DNA of 59,427 nt from Holospora undulata HU1 (GTDB lineage: Bacteria; Pseudomonadota; Alphaproteobacteria; Holosporales; Holosporaceae). The translations under genes and the position numbers were made by a program. The stretch is from the NCBI RefSeq assembly GCF_000388175.3, contig NZ_ARPM03000202.1, forward strand, positions 1-59,427, in the 5' to 3' direction. The notes below the pieces were generated by a model. The model did not search any database. It saw only the letters and a list, made by a program, of their open reading frames with translations, and had not been told where the DNA came from. Positions 1 through 8,216 of this stretch are shown in pieces (the first letter of the stretch is position 1; every line of letters starts with the position of its first letter).

Positions 1-336
1 AACACTGCCGCTTTCCTTTGGAAGGTTTGGTAGCACCCAAGATGTAATCCCCTGTAAGCCAGATATGAACCCAATTGCAATTATAGCCTTGCTAATTAAA
101 GCGCCCTATGGGATTTGTTCTCCCCCAGTCATAAGAGCCATAACACCGCTTGCCTTTATCAGAGCGCCCATACGTTCTTGGTATATCATGAGCAAAACCA
201 TTTTCATCACTACCTATCTGCTTATCTTCCTTTTTCCATTCTTCAATTTTTTGGCAAAACGTAGATCTTTTTTCTGGATCGGATGATTGAGAGTTTTTTA
301 TATATTTCCCCTAAACGTTGTTTTGCATATAGCTAA
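1..336 (-). pseudogene. IS630-family transposase fragment (frameshifted, cut by window edge)
   Basis: Reading leftward from about 336, the sequence encodes pieces of the catalytic half of an IS630-type DDE transposase: a motif like ENGFAHDIPRTYGRSDKGKR, then CYGSYDWGRTNPIG. After a one-base shift near 105-110 it continues as ALISKAIIAIGF and ITSWVLPNLPKESGSV. A stop lies between the first catalytic motif and the upstream segment, so the gene is dead. The N-terminal helix-turn-helix half is missing and the 3' end runs off the window. No intact terminal repeats are visible. Confidence 0.75.
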
Positions 337-765
337 AACATGATAAAAAGAACATGACAATGGAGCTGGATAGAGTTATAATTGCGTAATAAATTATATA
401 ATAAAAGTTATGAAACATTCATTAGATTTTATAAAAAAAGTATTAAAAATAAAAACAAAGTGCTGGTTATAATTTGAAAAAGTAGCCGATAGATTTTGCA
501 TATCTAAATTAGCAGTAGTGAGATAGAGTAAAAATCTTGAAGGGGTCAACAAAAGGAATAAACCAAGGACAAAATTAGACAAAGAGAAATTGAGAATAGA
601 TGATATACAAGAATTTCCAGACATGTGCTACGAAGGGCGAAGAGGTTAGAAGTCAGCGCTTCTAGTATAAGATATGCAAAACAACGTTTAGGGGAAATAT
701 ATAAAAAACTCTAAATCCCCCAAAAGCGAATCCAGAAAAAAGATCTTTTGCCAAACAATTGAGCA
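245..765. repeat. Inverted pair of about 90 bp from IS630 copies
   Basis: Positions 245-336 read on the minus strand match 673-765 on the plus strand almost base for base; both begin ATGCAAAACAACGTTTAGGG. The matching part is the middle of the IS630 transposase, so two truncated copies face away from each other around a spacer (337-672). In the spacer I see no gene, only AT-rich sequence with short spurious frames. Confidence 0.7.
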
Positions 766-852
766 GCTAGAAAAAGCAGGGAAAGCAATTCCTTACATAG
801 ATGAAAGTGGTTTTGCTCATGATATGCCCAGAATCCACAGTTATTCTGAATA
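673..852 (+). pseudogene. IS630-family transposase fragment, second copy
   Basis: On the plus strand this stretch encodes a short piece of the same transposase as the fragment at 1-336: PEKRSTFC-like sequence is eroded, then YIDESGFAHDMPRIHSYSE followed by a stop at about 850-852. The Asp of YIDESGF is the first catalytic acid typical of IS630 transposases. Both ends are lost. The 853-1163 stretch downstream is AT-rich with no recognisable gene. Confidence 0.7.
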
Positions 853-1163
853 GATAATTTAGGTTGAATCAATACTATAATTTTTTCATTCACTTTTATT
901 ATTTGACTGTTCAGACTTGTGATGAAGTTTTTGTACATATAGTGCCGGAAATGGAGTTGTATTTCCAAATAGATTTTTGTTTTGAATTCTGTAAAATCGT
1001 AGTATTTTCCCTTTTAAAATAACGTTCACGTATAGTCTTTTTCCTTTTTACTAAATGAATTTTTATAAGATCAGAACTTATATTAATTCAATTTTTATTT
1101 ATAACAATAATTTATCATTCCAATTACAAATCAAACATTCATGATTGTAATTTATGCAACGAA

Positions 1164-1192
1164 TTGACAATTTTTTTTAATCGTGCTAGGAT
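1164..1192 (+). promoter_or_regulatory. Sigma70-type promoter of tRNA-Ser
   Basis: A perfect -35 box TTGACA (1164-1169), a 17-bp spacer that begins with a T tract, and a -10-like TAGGAT (1187-1192) lie just upstream of the tRNA gene at 1205. The implied start site is around 1199-1201. The sequence match is direct; activity is inferred. Confidence 0.7.
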
Positions 1193-1204
1193 CCTAAATA
1201 CCTT

Positions 1205-1297
1205 GGAGAGATGGCCGAGCGGCTGAAGGCAGCGGTTTGCTAAACCGCCATACGTTTTAAAAACGTATCGAGGGTTCGAATCCCTCTCTCTCCGCCA
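1205..1297 (+). tRNA. tRNA-Ser (anticodon GCT)
   Basis: A class II tRNA with a long variable arm. The acceptor stem GGAGAGA (1205-1211) pairs with TCTCTCC (1287-1293), followed by discriminator G and an encoded CCA (1295-1297). The T arm GAGGG-TTCGAAT-CCCTC is canonical. The anticodon loop TTTGCTAAA gives GCT, reading AGC/AGU serine codons. The variable arm is the hairpin TACGTTTTAAAAACGTA. No phage attachment repeat is seen here, so it does not appear to be the integration site of the prophage that starts near 7.8 kb. Confidence 0.96.
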
Positions 1298-1322
1298 GAT
1301 TTTTTGAAGAGAACTTTTCTCA

Positions 1323-1353
1323 CGTCATTGCGAACGCAGTGAAGCAATCCAGA
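1323..1353 (+). repeat. Interspersed repeat element (CATTGCGAACGCAGTGAAGC type)
   Basis: The stretch CGTCATTGCGAACGCAGTGA AGCAATCCAG is one arm of a palindromic repeat widespread in Rickettsiales/Holosporales-type genomes (established knowledge). The second arm is not obvious here. The whole 1298-1730 region has no gene I can support: short frames on both strands overlap each other and show no family resemblance. A CCTAGG-centred segment lies at 1508-1531. Confidence 0.5.
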
Positions 1354-1730
1354 AAACCCAGTAACAGTGGGCTTTCCAGAGTTTTGGTTTGCTGTTAGAC
1401 CCGTACCTTACTTTCTCCAATTTTGCCATTTTACCCCTAAAATCTCCATTTTTACCCTCTCTATCTCCGATACATGCGAACACTCGGGGTGAAGGCACGC
1501 ATGTCATAAAAGCCTGGATTTACCTAGGTTTCAGAGGATTGGTGTTTTTCGAGGCTGCATTTTTTAGAGAACGAAAACCTTCGTTGCGATAGAGATTCGA
1601 AACGGAGAAAACAAGGCAAATCAAGGGATGGAAAGCAGTTTCAACTGTCCTTCTAAAAAGAAATATGGTATGTTTACATATGTTATGCGCCTTGCACATG
1701 TGAAAAAAATTAAAGTGATGATTAGATTGT

Positions 1731-2552
1731 ATGATGAAAAGATTCTTCGTTCTTATTTGTTTATGCTTAATTGTATTACAGAATAGCTATGCTGATTCCG
1801 GGCTGACCATTTCCTATATCAAAGAGATATCTGAAGCGGTCAAAAATGCTGACCAAGATACACTCGTTGTGTTTGACGTCGACAACGTTATTTCTGCCCC
1901 TAGCGATTTAATAGGAAGACCGAAAGCGAGACCTGTCAGAAGAGCAGTTTTTAAAGAGTACGAACAAAAATATGGGAAAGAACGCGCGGTTCATATCCAT
2001 TCACTCTATTACCTAAGAGCTAGCGAAGAATTTGTTGAAAAAGAAATTAAGGAAATTATTCTCGGACTTTATGCACGAAAAATCCCAAGCATAGCGCTTA
2101 CGGCAATGGGTACAGGAAAATTTGGGAATATTGACGATCCTATGCATCTCAGGGTGTTTCGATTAAAAGAAAAAGGTATTCTTTTTGGCTTTGAAAATTT
2201 AAACAAGAGAATCCTATGGGATGATGAGGCGGGTTATGAATCAGGTGTTATCTTTTCTGGCAAACAATCAAAAGGAGAAGCGCTGCAATATTTCTTAGAG
2301 AACATTGCGCATTGGAAGCCAAAGCATATCATATTTGTTGACGATAACCTTGAATATCTAAATAGTATGAGCTCCATGTGTAATCGGCTTAAAATCAAAT
2401 TTACCGGATTTCATTATAAAGCAGCCGTTTTTGATCAAGACGAAGAATTGAGTTCCGAAATAGCAAGGCTTCAGTTAAAAACATTGGATGAAAAAGAGAT
2501 TTGGATTCCGGATTCTGAAGCTAAGGAAATAATTGAAGAAGGAAAAAAATGA
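1731..2552 (+). CDS. DUF2608 family exported protein (HAD-like)
   Basis: This 273-aa protein resembles the DUF2608 family (PF11019), found in Legionella, Coxiella, chlamydiae and Holosporales-type bacteria and related to HAD phosphatases. It has an N-terminal signal peptide: Met-Met-Lys-Arg, a hydrophobic stretch to about residue 17, and a likely cleavage after SYA. The HAD-like motif LVVFDVDNVI follows at about residues 45-54. A second acidic motif, IIFVDDNLEYL, lies near residue 204 and fits HAD motif IV. It is predicted to be periplasmic or secreted, with unknown substrate. The start is the first Met of ATGATGAAA with no strong ribosome site. The stop overlaps the next start (ATGA), so it is coupled to the NUDIX gene. 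Confidence 0.85.
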   Translation: MMKRFFVLICLCLIVLQNSYADSGLTISYIKEISEAVKNADQDTLVVFDVDNVISAPSDLIGRPKARPVRRAVFKEYEQKYGKERAVHIHSLYYLRASEEFVEKEIKEIILGLYARKIPSIALTAMGTGKFGNIDDPMHLRVFRLKEKGILFGFENLNKRILWDDEAGYESGVIFSGKQSKGEALQYFLENIAHWKPKHIIFVDDNLEYLNSMSSMCNRLKIKFTGFHYKAAVFDQDEELSSEIARLQLKTLDEKEIWIPDSEAKEIIEEGKK

Positions 2553-2986
2553 AACTTTATTTAAATATAGTTGAAGTCGCCATAGAACATAATGACAAGT
2601 TTTTAATTATCAAAAGGCCTGAAGGCAAGCATGCCGGAGGTTTGCTCGCTTTTCCCGGTGGAAAAGTTGAAGAAATAGATGAACACAATGAGTGGGATAT
2701 TTTGAGGCTTGCAGCAAAGCGTGAAATTTATGAAGAAGTTGGCCTAGACCTAAAAGATGATCTGAAATATATCACAAACAACTATTTTGTTGGCAGTAGT
2801 AATGTTGCAGCGCATGTGATAGATACCATATTCCATTGTAAAATTGAAAAGACAGATTTGACGGTTAACGCGTCCGCTCGTGAAGTTCCAGAGTATTATT
2901 GGCTAACAGAAGAAGAAATAAATCATGTGCACAATGCACCTGAATGGCTAAAAAAGTATGTGCAATATATTAGGCGGACTCCATGA
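2549..2986 (+). CDS. NUDIX hydrolase (MutT-like)
   Basis: The 145-aa protein has a NUDIX fold. The N-terminal strand (VEVAIEHNDKFLIIKRP) leads into a Nudix box spanning residues of about 38-70: GGKVEE, an insertion EIDEHNEWDI, then REIYEEVGL. The box keeps the Glu cluster that binds Mg2+, but its spacer is longer than usual. NUDIX enzymes hydrolyse nucleoside diphosphates linked to another moiety; the substrate here is unknown. The start overlaps the DUF2608 stop by four bases and its own stop overlaps the start of the broken DUF1653-GNAT gene at 2983, so the three were one operon. Confidence 0.88.
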   Translation: MKLYLNIVEVAIEHNDKFLIIKRPEGKHAGGLLAFPGGKVEEIDEHNEWDILRLAAKREIYEEVGLDLKDDLKYITNNYFVGSSNVAAHVIDTIFHCKIEKTDLTVNASAREVPEYYWLTEEEINHVHNAPEWLKKYVQYIRRTP

Positions 2987-3652
2987 GCGCAATCCAAAAA
3001 GGAAAATACCGTCATTACAAAGGTCATTTATATGAGGTAACAGTACGGCACGTCACTGCGAAACCCTTGAAGATATGGTGTTTATAAAGCACTTTACGGT
3101 GACTTCGGGATATGGGCGCGGCCTCTAAAAATGTTTCTGGAAGACATTGAAGTTAACGGCAAAATTCAAAAAAGGTTTGAGTTTCTAGAAGATAAATCAT
3201 CAAAGAAAATCCATACTGATGCCTTAAAATCCGACTACAAACTTTTCGAAGCAACTTCAGATGAAGTAGAAATCCTAGAAGACAAACTTGATAAATTCAA
3301 TCTAGAACAATTGTCTTTTATAGGCGATATGGAGATTAAAAAGAATTATCTGATCAAGAACAAAACCGGAGATATTGTTGCAGGAATCAGGGGCTGTTTT
3401 TATCTAGAGGAATGTCTCTTTATAAGCATGCTTTTTATAGATGAAGACAAGAAAAAACAAGGTTTGGGAAGTATTTTGCTGCAAACTATCGAGGAACAAG
3501 CAATATCAATGAAGATCAGGCTAATTCACCTCGATACCTTTGATTTCCAGGCTAAAGATTTTTACATCAAACATGGCTATGAGGTATTTGGTGTTTTAGA
3601 TGGCTGCCCTAAAGGTCATAAGCGCTATTACATGAAGAAGGTTTTGGGATGA
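2983..3652 (+). pseudogene. DUF1653-GNAT fusion, two frameshifts near the 5' end
   Basis: Starting at 2983 the sequence encodes MSAIQKGKYRHYKGHLYEV, the start of a DUF1653 domain. The family resemblance then moves to a second frame (HCETLEDMV, about 3055-3080) and to a third frame (YKALYGDFGIWARPLKMFLE), which runs into a 173-aa open frame from 3131 to 3652. That frame finishes DUF1653 (EVNGKIQKRFEFLE) and continues as a GNAT acetyltransferase with the acetyl-CoA motif KKKQGLGSILL and a C-terminal FYIKHGYEVFG. Two single-base indels therefore split an unusual fusion. The C-terminal GNAT part could still be expressed from ATG 3131. The substrate is unknown. Confidence 0.75.
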
Positions 3653-4258
3653 TAAGGCACGCCACAATTGATGATACTCCGAGACTTTTGCCTCTTTTAT
3701 CAGAGCTAGGCTACCCAGCTACTTTGAAGAATTTGAATAGAAGGTTTCTAAAATTCGTAAAGAATCCTGGTTACGGTGTTGCGGTTTGTGAAATGAATGA
3801 AGAAATTACAGGCTTTATTGCTTGGACAACAACAGATCATTTGATTTCAGATGCAACCCGCTTTTCGATTGTTGGGATCGTTGTATCAACAAATCACAGA
3901 AACATGGGTATAGGACCTTGATAGCTTTAGTAGCTTCTTTGGGTATGCGCCTAAAAGCGACACTCTTGTGGTCATTTTAAGTAATAATAAGCTAGACAGC
4001 AACAATCTGATGGAAAGCTTGATTTCTTGGATATCAGAGCCTGAAGAATTGGTGTCACTTAACATGCATCAAGAAAAGCTAACCTGGTCTTGGACTAAAA
4101 AACTTATAGAAGAAAATGAGTCACTGAAGTTTGCGGCCAGCTATAACGAAGCGCACCCTGAGGCTGAAGCAGCGGGATATGGTCCATTTGCCTTAACGCC
4201 TTACGATCCAGATCATCAAGGTTTAGTTGGGCACAACACATCCAGCGTGGACTGTTAG
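3649..4258 (+). pseudogene. Truncated GNAT acetyltransferase joined to a serine-hydrolase-like remnant
   Basis: Residues 1-88 (3649-3914) are a second GNAT: MIRHATIDDTPRLLPLLSEL through TRFSIVGIVVSTNHRNMGIG, which breaks inside the acetyl-CoA loop. In another frame the sequence then continues LDSFSSFFGYAPKSDTLVV and ILSNNKLDSN. That looks like the C-terminal strand of a beta-lactamase-like (PF00144) serine hydrolase. The remaining frame to 4258 has no family I recognise. The simplest reading is a deletion that joined the 5' end of a GNAT gene to the 3' end of another gene. The start overlaps the previous gene by four bases. Confidence 0.6.
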
Positions 4259-5440
4259 CTTTGAAACGCTGAATATAAATCAAGTGGTCTGGCGTCATCC
4301 CATTTTTCATAAGCCTTAGTTAGCATTTGCTCGGCTGACTGACGTAAATGCGGAAGCATATTATGTTCTTTTGACACCTTTATAAATGCTTGCAATCTTG
4401 AGATAAACCGTGGTCTAGCCAAGTTTTCTTCTTGCTTCCATAATGAATCAGCAGGTACAGGGCCGGATGGCCAGCACTCATCTTTATCCATGATATGGAT
4501 AGCAAACGGCATACTGGAAAGTAGCCAAAACCCACAGGCTGCAACATAGTTTTCATTGTATTTGCCCTAATTTTGCTTACAATTGTTTCGCGGTAAAGAG
4601 ATTCTAGTTTGTTAACAATTGATTCAGGCAAAGCTTTGGCACACCAACAGGTGGGGAAATTCATCCTAAAATAGTTGCATCTAGCAAGCTATTTCCAGGC
4701 CTGACCCACTCAAAATCAATCAGCTGAAGTTAGTCTTTATCTTCATGGTCGAATACGTTATCAGGACAAATATCGCCGGTGAGCACATAGAAATCTCCTG
4801 GACTTAAGCTGATTTTAATAACATCTATGGCTTCTTGTTTTATTTCATTTGTAAACGGAATATCAAATGCCTTACAAACAAACTCTAATTTAGGGATCAA
4901 ATCTTTTTCGTTCCACTTAATGCGGTCTTCTGGCGTTTCCCTCTTCGGATGAGCGGATACCAATAGTTTATCATATTCCCCAAGACGCTCGTAACTTGCC
5001 ATATGAAAATGCGCGAGAGATTTGGTAAAGCGTTTAAGCGCTGCTATGGCTTTATCTGGATCAGCTTTAGTCAAACTATCAACAAGGCTGATATGGGTGT
5101 CACCTAGATCTTCAAGAAGGATAAATCTAAAACTTTGGCTTGCGCCTAAAAACTTCGGAATGCTGTGATTAATGTCAGACCCGTTCAAGAATTTGAGCCC
5201 AGCAAAATCTCTGGCGAACCTTGCCATAATATCTTCATCGGTAGTGTCCTGACTTTTATCAGAGAGTGACTGTTTGAAGATCACGGATCGCGTTTCATTA
5301 TTGCCTGAGGATAAAAACAGACGTGCAATCCGATTCCGTCTATCAGCTTCGCTTAACAATTGGATATCGTTGATTTTTACTTCAAGACCAAAACAATCTT
5401 CCAAAGCTTTATTAACAGCCTCGAGTAAATCCGGTTCCAT
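4255..5440 (-). pseudogene. APH-family phosphotransferase (aminoglycoside/choline kinase-like), frameshifted
   Basis: The 5' part (5440 to 4730) encodes about 236 aa of an APH-type kinase: FILLEDLGDTHI, FTKSLAHFHMASYERLGEY and the catalytic-loop motif VLTGDICPDNVF, where HGDxxxxN is usual (the His is Thr here). A stop follows, but LIDFEWVRPGNSLLDAT continues at once in the next frame. The C-terminal pieces (RMNFPTCWCAKALPESIV, then SRLQAFIKVSKEHNMLP) occupy two more frames down to 4255. At least three indels or stops make it non-functional. The start at 5440 is chosen because GGAGG lies five bases upstream. It follows the hydrolase gene by two bases, as in an operon. Confidence 0.75.
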
Positions 5441-5442
5441 GA

Positions 5443-6288
5443 TTACCTCCGCCATAACCACCGCATCAACTCTTCATCAAAATTATCAGGTTCTTCGAGT
5501 TGTGGAGTATGGCCACTTTTTTCAAAAATACGGACTGTTAGATCGGATACATGTTCGCGATATTTTTCCCATAAATGCGGTGGGTTGAAGTAATCATACC
5601 TTCCAAGCGCCAAGAAAATCGGGCAGCTAATAGCTTTTAGAGCGTTAGCAACATTATAATCAGCAAACATAGAGCCCCATATGATTCCAGCTCCGACATA
5701 ATTAACCTCTACGCCTTCCCAAAGTTTAGATGCATCGAAATTTGCGTCATACCAAATTCGTGGGCTAAACGATAGTAGACGCGCTATAAATGATTGATCG
5801 CCACTTTCCATGAATCTTTGCATGGTGATTTGCAGCGCAGATTTCCTCTCAGGACAAACCGATTCTTCAAAATATCGATCTGCTTCCTTGTAAATCTCCT
5901 GCCCTGTAATCGGACTGGAGGCAATTAAAACAAGATGACTCACTCTATCTGGAAATGCACGTGCATACTCCATTGCCATAAAAGCATGAATCGAGTGCCC
6001 AATAAGGATTATTTTATCCGCGCCCAAAGATACCCGCATTGCTTCAATATCCTGGACGAGTTTATCGACTGTAAAGTCATCTTCCGTGTGATTCGGAGAT
6101 GCAGGGACAAAACCTCGTGTATCAGCGCAAATAATTTTCAGCTTTGATTTTAGGTTTTCAGAAAAAGTGCGCGGATAATATTTATGGCTACCAATAACAA
6201 TAGCAACTGGCCCACTTCCATCAACAGAAGCTTTTAAGCAAAAATTATCCCTGTTTAATTCGATTATCTTTTCAGTAGACACTTTCAT
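5443..6288 (-). CDS. Alpha/beta hydrolase
   Basis: The 281-aa protein is a complete alpha/beta-hydrolase-fold enzyme. The nucleophile elbow is GHSIHA (Ser near residue 98). The acid is probably Asp in LGRYDYFNPP, and the catalytic His is in KSGHTPQLEEP near the C-terminus, the usual order. An early CADTRGFVPAS segment matches the strand and loop after the oxyanion region. There is no signal peptide, so it should be cytoplasmic. The substrate is unknown; esterase, peptidase or haloalkane-type activities are all possible. It is upstream of the broken APH gene and the two were probably co-transcribed leftward. Confidence 0.85.
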   Translation of the reverse strand: MKVSTEKIIELNRDNFCLKASVDGSGPVAIVIGSHKYYPRTFSENLKSKLKIICADTRGFVPASPNHTEDDFTVDKLVQDIEAMRVSLGADKIILIGHSIHAFMAMEYARAFPDRVSHLVLIASSPITGQEIYKEADRYFEESVCPERKSALQITMQRFMESGDQSFIARLLSFSPRIWYDANFDASKLWEGVEVNYVGAGIIWGSMFADYNVANALKAISCPIFLALGRYDYFNPPHLWEKYREHVSDLTVRIFEKSGHTPQLEEPDNFDEELMRWLWRR

Positions 6289-6338
6289 TACCTATATTTC
6301 AATCCCAGCTTTGGTTATAAAACACTTAACTGCTATAG

Positions 6339-6374
6339 TATACGCACAAAGTGTTTTGGAGTCAAAATAAATCA
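6339..6374. repeat. 36-bp direct repeat, copy 1 (flanks the MFS gene)
   Basis: TACGCACAAAGTGTTTTGGA followed by GTCAAAATAAATCA matches 7774-7809 with about three mismatches, at an offset of exactly 1435 bp. The pair brackets the MFS transporter. The second copy overlaps the 3' end of the recombinase-associated gene at the left edge of the prophage. Confidence 0.75.
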
Positions 6375-6396
6375 ACCCCCTTGATCTTAATTCAAG

Positions 6397-6428
6397 AAGC
6401 CCCAAGGGATAAACTCCTCAGGGCTTTT
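6397..6428. terminator. Probable intrinsic terminator after the MFS gene
   Basis: A hairpin with stem AAGCCC...GGGCTT and inner pairs around AGGG/CCT sits 6-37 bases beyond the MFS stop codon. A short T tract follows on the plus-strand side only (TTTTCC), so it is a weak but plausible terminator. Confidence 0.5.
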
Positions 6429-6433
6429 CCATA

Positions 6434-7624
6434 TTAGCTCTTCAAGCAAATACGATTTACAATCATCATAAAGCAGCTTAGAGAAAGAAAATAAAGAGGC
6501 ATTGGCAACAATGTTCCATCATGTAGCAATCCCATAAATAATGTAAAGAGCGAGATCAGGCAGTAGTAGAAAAATCCAAACAAGCTGGATGCTGTACCAA
6601 TTGCATGTTTATAATCCGCAAGTGCTAATGCAAGAGCATTGCTGGTTGCCATACATATTCCAAAAGCACATCCCATTTGAGAAATAATAGTAATCGCTAT
6701 CATTACATGAGAAGGCAAAGCAAATAAATTATGATTTATCGTCGCCACACAACTGAAGATTGTTGTGGCAAAAGCAATGATCAAAAGTCCATAGCCCATT
6801 ATTTCTTTAGAAGAATGTTTATTCTGTAATCTTTTAGAAACGATTCCACCAAGCATTGTAGCGACTGCAATAACTGTAAAGCTCAGACCATAAGACTTAG
6901 GCGAAAGGCCTAGACCCTTGATGAGATAAAATGACCCTTCCGCAAAATAACTAAAGAGAATGCCATTACATCCAGCGACAATAACGCCGAAGCCTAGTAC
7001 TTTTTTGTCTAGCACAAGTTGCTTCGCAATATTCCATAAAGAAAACTTTTTTCGAGAAGCATGTGGATGTGTTTCTGGCAACTTTACGCTCACAAGGATC
7101 GTTACAATAAGCGCAAACATGCTCAGGAATATGAAGATGTTTCTCCACCCAAATATTTCCGCGATCAGCCCTCCGAATAAAGGTCCAAGCGCTGGAAATA
7201 AGGCAAGCGCGCTACCGGTCGCAGAATATACTCTTCCAAGGGCGGGGCCATGGAATGCATCTCTGCAAATTGCTTGGCCAAGAACGCTCCCTATACTGCC
7301 GCCAAACGCTTGTACTCCGCGACTGATCATCAACATTTCAATTGAAGTTGAGAAATAGCAACCAATACAACCGATAATAAAGACTAGTAAGCCCGCGATA
7401 ACACAGGGCTTACGACCTAATTTATCAGAAACTTTGCCCCAAAATAAAGTTCCAAGAGCAAATCCAAAAAGGTAGATCGTCAGCGTATACTCTACCATCG
7501 CTTCGCTTGTTCTAAGTGCATGCGCTATATCAGGCAAAGATGGCGTATAAACAGTTTCAGAAAGTTGTGGAAGACCCACAATAAGAACAATAAGCCAGAT
7601 TGCTGGCAATAAAATATGTGTCAT
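6434..7624 (-). CDS. MFS drug efflux transporter, Bcr/CflA type
   Basis: About 396 aa with twelve predicted membrane helices. Marker motifs are TPSLPDIAHAL in the first loop (typical of Bcr/CflA), motif A-like GKVSDKLGRKP between helices 2 and 3, RGVQAFGGSIGSVLGQA in helix 4, and GPLFGGLIAE in helix 5. The family exports bicyclomycin, chloramphenicol and similar compounds by proton antiport at the inner membrane; the real substrate is unknown. The start at 7624 is chosen over an upstream ATG because a CGAGG ribosome site lies a few bases before it. The gene sits between two 36-bp direct repeats and may have arrived as a unit. Confidence 0.9.
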   Translation of the reverse strand: MTHILLPAIWLIVLIVGLPQLSETVYTPSLPDIAHALRTSEAMVEYTLTIYLFGFALGTLFWGKVSDKLGRKPCVIAGLLVFIIGCIGCYFSTSIEMLMISRGVQAFGGSIGSVLGQAICRDAFHGPALGRVYSATGSALALFPALGPLFGGLIAEIFGWRNIFIFLSMFALIVTILVSVKLPETHPHASRKKFSLWNIAKQLVLDKKVLGFGVIVAGCNGILFSYFAEGSFYLIKGLGLSPKSYGLSFTVIAVATMLGGIVSKRLQNKHSSKEIMGYGLLIIAFATTIFSCVATINHNLFALPSHVMIAITIISQMGCAFGICMATSNALALALADYKHAIGTASSLFGFFYYCLISLFTLFMGLLHDGTLLPMPLYFLSLSCFMMIVNRICLKS

Positions 7625-7773
7625 AAAAAAACCTCGACATTTAAAATTCAAAAATTAAGCAATAAAATAGCGTCCTCTATTTTCAAGAGACGCTCAAATC
7701 AACCTAATTTCTTTACTTAAACGACGACGATTTTTTTCATTGGAACATCCCAGATTAATGACTACAATAACAT

Positions 7774-7809
7774 TATACGCACAAAGTATTTTGGAGTCAA
7801 AACAAATCA
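7774..7809. repeat. 36-bp direct repeat, copy 2
   Basis: This partner of 6339-6374 ends exactly where the prophage recombinase-associated frame stops (7807-7809), so it lies at the left prophage boundary. It may be an attachment-site remnant or the scar of the insertion that brought in the MFS gene. Confidence 0.7.
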
Positions 7810-8216
7810 TACCACCTCGCAGCCAAATAATTCGCCTTGTTCATGCCAGAGACTAGGGATGTTTTGCATGAGGTCGGCGAGTTTCATATGACGGGGTTGG
7901 CGTCCTAAAAGAATAGCCTCTTTAAGTTTTGGAGCAAGGAAATTGAATCTCAGGATCAGCTGCACATATTTTGCTGTGACTTTATTCGCATCGCATAAAT
8001 CTTGCATGGTTTGATACTTGCCGGATTTTAGCTGGCGTTGCCATAGGTGGGCACGGACCAAGGCTTTGACTAATGTGGTAATAGATGCATTCTGGTATCT
8101 ATAGATGCATTCTGAGACGCTAATTGCGCCTTTCCCTCAGGCACCATCACCATCTTCCTACCGCCTCGTTTTTTAAGGCGCATGGGCATAAATACCGATA
8201 ACTCACCCTTGCTCAT
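7807..8216 (-). pseudogene. Recombinase-associated small protein, disrupted by a 20-bp tandem duplication
   Basis: The start at 8216 overlaps the recombinase stop as ATGA with GGAGG seven bases upstream. The frame runs MSKGELSVFMPMRLKKRGGR and KMVMVPEGKAQ, then breaks. It resumes in another frame as ITTLVKALVRAHLWQRQL through LWHEQGELFGCEVV. The C-terminal part matches the conserved helical tail found with phage serine recombinases (RAHxWQ, YVxxILRxxxLAP, ILxGRQP). The break is caused by 20 extra bases at 8081-8100; removing them restores one frame of about 130 aa. This is probably a small DNA-binding partner of the recombinase. Confidence 0.75.

Noticed and set aside
1205-1297. tRNA-Ser as prophage attachment site
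   Set aside because: The prophage begins 6.5 kb away, uses a serine recombinase that seldom targets tRNA genes, and no repeat of the tRNA end was seen.
1325-1592. Short reading frames on both strands between tRNA-Ser and DUF2608
   Set aside because: They overlap each other, have no ribosome site or family match, and coincide with an interspersed repeat.
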